From JAQBVV01 sp965249205 (lineage in GTDB: Bacteria; Acidobacteriota; Vicinamibacteria; Vicinamibacterales; UBA2999): 64,000 bases of DNA. This document shows, in pieces, positions 60,601-64,000 of this stretch (positions within the stretch are counted from its first letter, which is position 1; every line of letters starts with the position of its first letter). The stretch is from NCBI GenBank assembly GCA_965249205.1, contig CBDFLL010000005.1, forward strand, positions 372,001-436,000, given 5' to 3'. The position numbers and the translations under genes were made by a program. The notes beneath the pieces are model-generated. The model was not told the DNA's origin, did not search any database, and saw only the letters and a program-made list of their open reading frames with translations.

Positions 60601-61515
60601 CGCAAAGAGATCGAGCCGGTCACGTCCGCGGATTTCGTCGGCTTCCTGGCATGTTGGCAGCACGCCGACGACGCCCACATGCTGGAGGGCCCGGCAGGCG
60701 TGCTCACTGTGCTCCGCCAGCTCTCGGGATTCGAAGTGCCGGCTGCGTTGTGGGAGACGCGTGTGCTCCCCGCCCGCGTCCGAGGCTACCGCCGGGAATG
60801 GCTCGATCAGGCCACGCTGTCGGGAGAATTCGCATGGGGCCGGCTCTGGGGCTCTGGAGCGTGCGCGGTGCGCGTGACCCCGGTCGGCTTCTATCCTCGA
60901 TCAGCGCTCCCGCACTGGCTAGGCATGGTCGACGACGTGCCAGCACCTGTCGATGGCTACGCCGGTCAGGTCTTCTCGGCTTTGGCGTCCCGGGGCGCGG
61001 TGTTTCCGCAAGAACTCGCCGCTGCCACAGGACTCATCCCCACCCAGGTCGAGGTGGGCCTCGCCGAGCTGACGGGCCGCGGCCTTGTAACAGCCGACTC
61101 CTTCGCCGCCCTTCGCGGCCTCATCGTGCCTCCTTCTCGCCGCCTGCGCCGGACGCCGACGGTGGGCCGCTGGTCGTTGCTGCGGCGCGACCCGGTTGAT
61201 GCGTCCCCGGAGCTCGTGGCGCGGCAGCTGCTCAGGCGCGCGGGCGTGGTGTTCCGCAAGACGATCGAGCGCGAGCGCATGCCGATGCCGTGGTGGAAAC
61301 TCGTGCGTGAACTGAGGACGCTCGAAGCGCGCGGGGAGGTACGAGGCGGGCGGTTTGTCGCAGGGTTCGACGGCGAGCAGTACGCTCTGCCAGAGGCGAT
61401 CACGCTCCTGCGCGCCGTTCGGAAGCGCGGGTACACCGCGGCAGACGTCCACCCGAGCGACCCCCTTCACTATCGCGGCGTGCTCACGCCCGAGCCGCTG
61501 ACGCGGACGGCGTAA
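57688..61515 (+). CDS. lhr: Lhr-family superfamily II DNA helicase
   Basis: A 1275-residue helicase starting at a GTG. The RecA-like core has a Q-motif-like start (FHPAIQRWFTQRLGEPSAPQ), Walker A AAPTGSGKT (residues 41-49), SPLRALANDVQKNL, TTPESLYILL, the DEIH box in VIVDEIHAML, IGLSATQKPL, FVNTRKMAERL and QRMGRAGHG (motif VI). A winged helix and the Lhr-specific C-terminal region follow, the latter including a wHTH-type stretch near FPQELAAATGLIPTQVEVGL. Bacterial Lhr proteins are 3'-5' helicases linked to DNA repair. The gene is intact; 123 bases of it are duplicated at 55433. Confidence 0.9.
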   Translation: MPLTSFHPAIQRWFTQRLGEPSAPQRDGWPLIRAGRHVLIAAPTGSGKTLAAFLSAIDTLLAPGTSPNGRGPDAVSQASPTTTVLYVSPLRALANDVQKNLLGPISEIRALDPTLPDIRVLVRSGDTPQSERARMTRTPPHVLVTTPESLYILLTSDSGRRMLRTIRTVIVDEIHAMLRDKRGSHLALSLERLEALAGPVQRIGLSATQKPLADVGHFLVGAGRDCALVDAGHLRVLDLDIETPASPLEHVCSHEQWDVIYARMAALIEEHRTTLVFVNTRKMAERLSARFAERLGEDAVTCHHGSLARARRLDAEERLKTGRLRALVATASLELGIDIGDVDLAIQVGATRSIAAFLQRMGRAGHGPSRVPKGRMFPLTIDELAEAEALLVAVERKALDRTPIPRAPLDILAQQIVAACVPEPWSESALFDCVNRAWPYRELSRDDFDAVVALHTEGRHALLHRDGVHGRLLATKRARIPAITSGGAIPDSGDYQVLLEPDGTHVGTLNEDFAIESQRGDIVQLGAHSWRILRIEPGTVRVADAEGAPPTIPFWLGEAPSRTPELSSLISEIREDGGHHADLRGYIADGTRALGAVPTMRRIVIERFFDESGGMQLVVHAPFGGRINRAFGLALRKRFCVGFGFELQAAANEEAIVLSLGPQHSFPLEEVFGYLHSATAREVLVQALLAQPMFETRWRWNTTRALLVERARSGRRVPIRFQRMRAQDLLTAAFPDVVACGETLPPGDLTVPMDHPLVRQTVEDCLHEAMDLDGLLAILRGLENGTIEQVAIDTPEPSTFAGGILSSQPYTFLDDAPLEERRTQAVMRRRGGLDAKTLDSLGELDAGAVARVREEAWPQPGHAEEVHEVLMWIGYVTVDEGLGWRPWLESLRLEGRVTLDKDRWKAVDGPQDPKAVLRGRMEALGPIESEDPLLLELESDGAVLRVRLQGRSAWCDRRLLARIHRYTLDRLRKEIEPVTSADFVGFLACWQHADDAHMLEGPAGVLTVLRQLSGFEVPAALWETRVLPARVRGYRREWLDQATLSGEFAWGRLWGSGACAVRVTPVGFYPRSALPHWLGMVDDVPAPVDGYAGQVFSALASRGAVFPQELAAATGLIPTQVEVGLAELTGRGLVTADSFAALRGLIVPPSRRLRRTPTVGRWSLLRRDPVDASPELVARQLLRRAGVVFRKTIERERMPMPWWKLVRELRTLEARGEVRGGRFVAGFDGEQYALPEAITLLRAVRKRGYTAADVHPSDPLHYRGVLTPEPLTRTA

Positions 61516-61575
61516 CGCCCTCCGTTGAGGACAACCCGCGACCATCCTGAAGTTTCGTCGTGTGGCGCGCGGGGC

Positions 61576-62991
61576 TCACCTGATCAGCAGCGTATCCGGG
61601 AATTGCGCGTGCCATCCGAACCAGAACGCGCGCTGCGCTGGCACACGAGGAAGCGTTACACCCGAATCCTCCGCGAGCACCAACGCCTCCTCTGTGACTC
61701 GCCACGTCCGCCCTCCCGCGTCAATGACCGCATCTGGATCGACGACGCGCGTAAAGCGTGTCTCCCCGGACTCGAACACACGATTGGCGCCCTCGCGACT
61801 CGTCACGACAACGAGGCGAGCGCCTGCGGTCTCCGTGTGATACACGCGATTGCGGCTGAGGAAACTCTCGGCGATCGCGAGCGGCTGTGATGCGCCGGTG
61901 GACGGATCCGGAAGTCGCATGACAAGCACCTCGTCCTTGTTTGACAGGCGGTCGTCCTCGCCGGGCACCTGAAACATCAGGCGGTCGTTCGAGAAGTAGT
62001 CGCGATAGGCGGCACCTTCGGTATAGTCCCGCGTATGGCCCGTCTCCAGCGACAGCACCGTCGTCTCGGGATGCCGGGTGCGCCACTCTCTCCAGGTGGT
62101 CGTCACGACCGCTCGAGCGCGCAACTCCAGACCACTGTCGACCAACGCGCCCACGACGGGACGCCCTTCGAACGTCGACCACAGACTACTCGTCCCATGG
62201 TCGAACATCAGCTTGTTCGACCGATACAGCAATCCACTGGTACCGAACCGGATGTGACGTCCTTCAACGACGCTCTCGTACGGAATGACGGTCCCACAAA
62301 GCGTGCAGTAGACAATCGTCAGTTCGGTGCCACCAACCCTGTCCAACGCCATTTCGTGCCATGCGAGAATTCGCTTCGGGTAGGCGCGCGCCTCGCCACC
62401 CATCGCGATGCCGAACACGATGTCGTCGTCAGCCAGGTAGTCGGCGTCGGACGCCGGCAGAACGTTCGGGTACTCCAACGGCGGAATCCCGTTGACCGGG
62501 ACGCCGCCCCAGTCAATTTCGTCGAGTCGAATGTGGGACGGCGCGCCTGGAGGGAAGAAGGCTGTGAAGCCCGGATCGATCTGTCCGTAGAGCACGCCCT
62601 TGAACTCGGCGTAGTCCGGATGCGGATCGTAAGGCTGCGCCCAGATCCACTGGTGCCAGGCTTGCAGGTTCTGCCCCAATCGCTCGCCGGTCGCGTCCTC
62701 GAGGAACTCGAGAAGTGGACGTCGGATATCACGCTGCTGAAGCTTGGCGATATCCCACAGCATCCCAGCGTAGCCGTCTCTCCACCGCTCCCCGATCTGG
62801 CGGAGCGCGTCGGTCCGGCGCTCCACAGAGCCAGCGGCGTAGAAGAGCGAGACCGCCGGCACCTGCGATTGCGCAACGTCTGATGTGCTTTGCGCATCCG
62901 TCGGGACACGGCCGTCCTGGGCCGCAGCGGCGCAGCAGACTCCAACCAGCAGTAGGGCTCCGATCCATACCGGCCCGTGTGTCGTGTCCAT
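61576..62991 (-). CDS. Secreted DUF3179 domain protein
   Basis: A 471-residue protein with AAGGAG seven bases before the ATG at 62991 and a signal peptide (GPVWIGALLLVGVCCAAAA). The central part carries DUF3179 signatures: GIPPLEYPNVLPASDADYL, DDIVFGIAMGGEARAYPKRI, LAWHEMALDRVGGTELTIVY then CTLCGTVIPY, SGLLYRSNKLMFDHGTSSLW and TTWREWRTRHPETTVLS. The conserved Cys pair and His residues suggest a metal or redox site. DUF3179 is of unknown function, often secreted. Upstream lies a MITE-like element, which may provide or alter its promoter. Confidence 0.88.
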   Translation of the reverse strand: MDTTHGPVWIGALLLVGVCCAAAAQDGRVPTDAQSTSDVAQSQVPAVSLFYAAGSVERRTDALRQIGERWRDGYAGMLWDIAKLQQRDIRRPLLEFLEDATGERLGQNLQAWHQWIWAQPYDPHPDYAEFKGVLYGQIDPGFTAFFPPGAPSHIRLDEIDWGGVPVNGIPPLEYPNVLPASDADYLADDDIVFGIAMGGEARAYPKRILAWHEMALDRVGGTELTIVYCTLCGTVIPYESVVEGRHIRFGTSGLLYRSNKLMFDHGTSSLWSTFEGRPVVGALVDSGLELRARAVVTTTWREWRTRHPETTVLSLETGHTRDYTEGAAYRDYFSNDRLMFQVPGEDDRLSNKDEVLVMRLPDPSTGASQPLAIAESFLSRNRVYHTETAGARLVVVTSREGANRVFESGETRFTRVVDPDAVIDAGGRTWRVTEEALVLAEDSGVTLPRVPAQRAFWFGWHAQFPDTLLIR

Positions 62992-63061
62992 AGCTGACTC
63001 CTTCAGCGCTGACTCGAATGGTCGAACGGTCGTCGACGGTCTGTCAAGTATCACGCCGCTA

Positions 63062-63220
63062 GTGGTCTGGTTGCGAATCGGCTTGTGCACCGAGGGCGGT
63101 GAGGCGCCCGGCTGGCTAGGCGCGACAAGGGAACATGCCGGGCGCATGTGACCGCGGAGCAACGCCGCCAGACGGGAGGTATCGCCGGCCGAATGCCGAG
63201 CCAATTCGCAACCAGACCAC
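63062..63220. repeat. MITE-like element with 24-bp inverted repeats flanked by TA
   Basis: Bases 63062-63085 and the reverse complement of 63197-63220 match at 22 of 24 positions (start GTGGTCTGGTTGCGAAT), and TA lies directly outside both ends (63060-63061, 63221-63222). The 159-bp unit has no coding capacity, as expected for a MITE moved by an IS630/Tc1-type transposase with TA target duplication. IS5 copy D is inserted at its right TA. Confidence 0.7.
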
Positions 63221-63223
63221 TAG

Positions 63224-64000
63224 CAGGCTGCTGAAGAACCCGGGTGATCGGGCCGTTTTCTAAGGATCATGCGAGTCACCACCGACCGACAACGGTGCGC
63301 ACGGCTGTGCGCTGGCCCCGATCAAGGGGCCGGCGACACGCGCGGCCGGTGATCAGGGACACCTCGCCTCCAGATTCCGCAGCCGGACCAAGTTATAGAC
63401 CGTGGCGGCGAAGGTAAGCTGCCAATCCACGAGGGCGACACCGCGATGCCGGAGTTTGCGCAAGCCGCCGACGGTCTTCATCCAGCCAAAGACCTGTTCT
63501 ACGAGTTTCCGTTTCCGCTGACTGACGTGATAGCCCGCATGCCGCGTGGTCCGGCCATCGATCGCACTCCAGCGGACCTTCTGAGCAACGTGGGGCGTGA
63601 CGGCCCGGATACGGACAGCGGCCACAAAGCTTGCCACATCGTAGCCCTTGTCCGCCCCGACCGTGCTGCCCGGCGGCGCGCTGGCCTCCAGCAACAGCGC
63701 CGCTGCCTCGCGTTCGGCGGTCCCCGTCGCGTGAGTCGCGCAGACGTTGGCGACAAGTCCCTGTCGATTGTCCAGCAGCACGTGGCCCAGATACGCCAGC
63801 TTGGCTTCCTTCCCCTGGCCCTTCCGAGGCAGCATCGCCTCCGGATCGGTCGTCGACTGGTGCGTGTCGTTGCGCCGCCGCTCCCCGTGGAAGTTGACCG
63901 TGGGATTCCCGGGGTCATCGGGCGGGTCGCTCTCCGCCGCGTCCCGGCACCGAAAGCTCTTCAGGCTGGCCCACGCTTCCAATTGGGTCCCATCCACAGT
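63224..64000 (-). mobile_element. IS5-family element, copy D (cut by window end)
   Basis: The left terminal repeat and flanking CTAG (63220-63223) are as in copies A-C; the sequence matches copy A, with T at the position where copy B differs, through to the window end. Confidence 0.92.
63353..64000 (-). CDS. IS5-family transposase (copy D), C-terminal part in window
   Basis: The last 216 codons, identical to the other copies from TVDGTQLEAWAS to the stop; the start lies beyond the window. Confidence 0.9.
   Translation of the reverse strand, partial: TVDGTQLEAWASLKSFRCRDAAESDPPDDPGNPTVNFHGERRRNDTHQSTTDPEAMLPRKGQGKEAKLAYLGHVLLDNRQGLVANVCATHATGTAEREAAALLLEASAPPGSTVGADKGYDVASFVAAVRIRAVTPHVAQKVRWSAIDGRTTRHAGYHVSQRKRKLVEQVFGWMKTVGGLRKLRHRGVALVDWQLTFAATVYNLVRLRNLEARCP

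Overview
This window is high-GC DNA from a Gram-negative bacterium. It carries TonB-dependent outer-membrane receptors, a TonB-type energy transducer, lipoproteins, a four-subunit fumarate reductase, and AGGAGG-type ribosome binding sites with GTG and TTG starts. The mix of LVIVD-repeat, DUF3179, secreted serine hydrolase, NSS transporter and fused SpmA/SpmB genes would suit Acidobacteriota (Vicinamibacteria-like) or a similar soil or marine heterotroph. That placement is inference; no rRNA or tRNA gene was seen.

The left part (1-19.3 kb) is a graveyard of mobile DNA. Between two paralogous TonB receptors (the 3' end of one at the left edge, a complete one at 11979-14654) lie an intact IS110 element with a structured, bridge-RNA-like leader, an NSS sodium symporter, fragments of IS3, IS481, IS630 and IS256 elements, an intact IS30 element, a Phd/RelE toxin-antitoxin pair, and a lower-GC plasmid-type partition cassette (ParA plus a small putative DNA-binding protein) flanked by ATAAG repeats with an exact 8-bp period. 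A RepA-like initiator gene lies at 17.1-17.95 kb. Broken stubs of defence-type genes (MmeI-like methyltransferase, DUF4268-like, later a TIR protein) and of VanX, ParE and a PLP decarboxylase show repeated insertion and deletion.

The centre (19.3-34 kb) holds a metabolic block: SpmAB-like membrane protein, threonine dehydratase-like enzyme, gamma-glutamyltransferase and a secreted serine hydrolase. It is bounded by near-identical direct IS5 copies. Two more insertions (another IS5 and an ISL3 with a slippery A7) break one low-GC, holin-like gene whose reading frame can be rebuilt by removing the elements. Then come a TfoX-like gene, a membrane sulfatase and a lipoprotein.

From 34 to 46 kb, gene modules are separated by copies of a dispersed repeat of about 90 bp: a collagen-like protein, a broken LVIVD protein, an operon of formyl-CoA transferase, ketopantoate-reductase-like and FAH-family enzymes, a CxxCH exported protein, an intact IS1595, and a cupin. 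From 46 to 63 kb the DNA is more chromosomal: a DUF4332/carboxypeptidase-regulatory protein with a Cys-rich partner, frdABCD, NAD-malic enzyme (a plausible malate/fumarate redox set), an FkbM methyltransferase, a second TfoX copy, an ECF sigma factor with a TonB-domain membrane protein, an Lhr-type helicase and a DUF3179 protein. The window ends inside a fourth IS5 copy inserted next to a small TA-flanked inverted-repeat (MITE-like) element.
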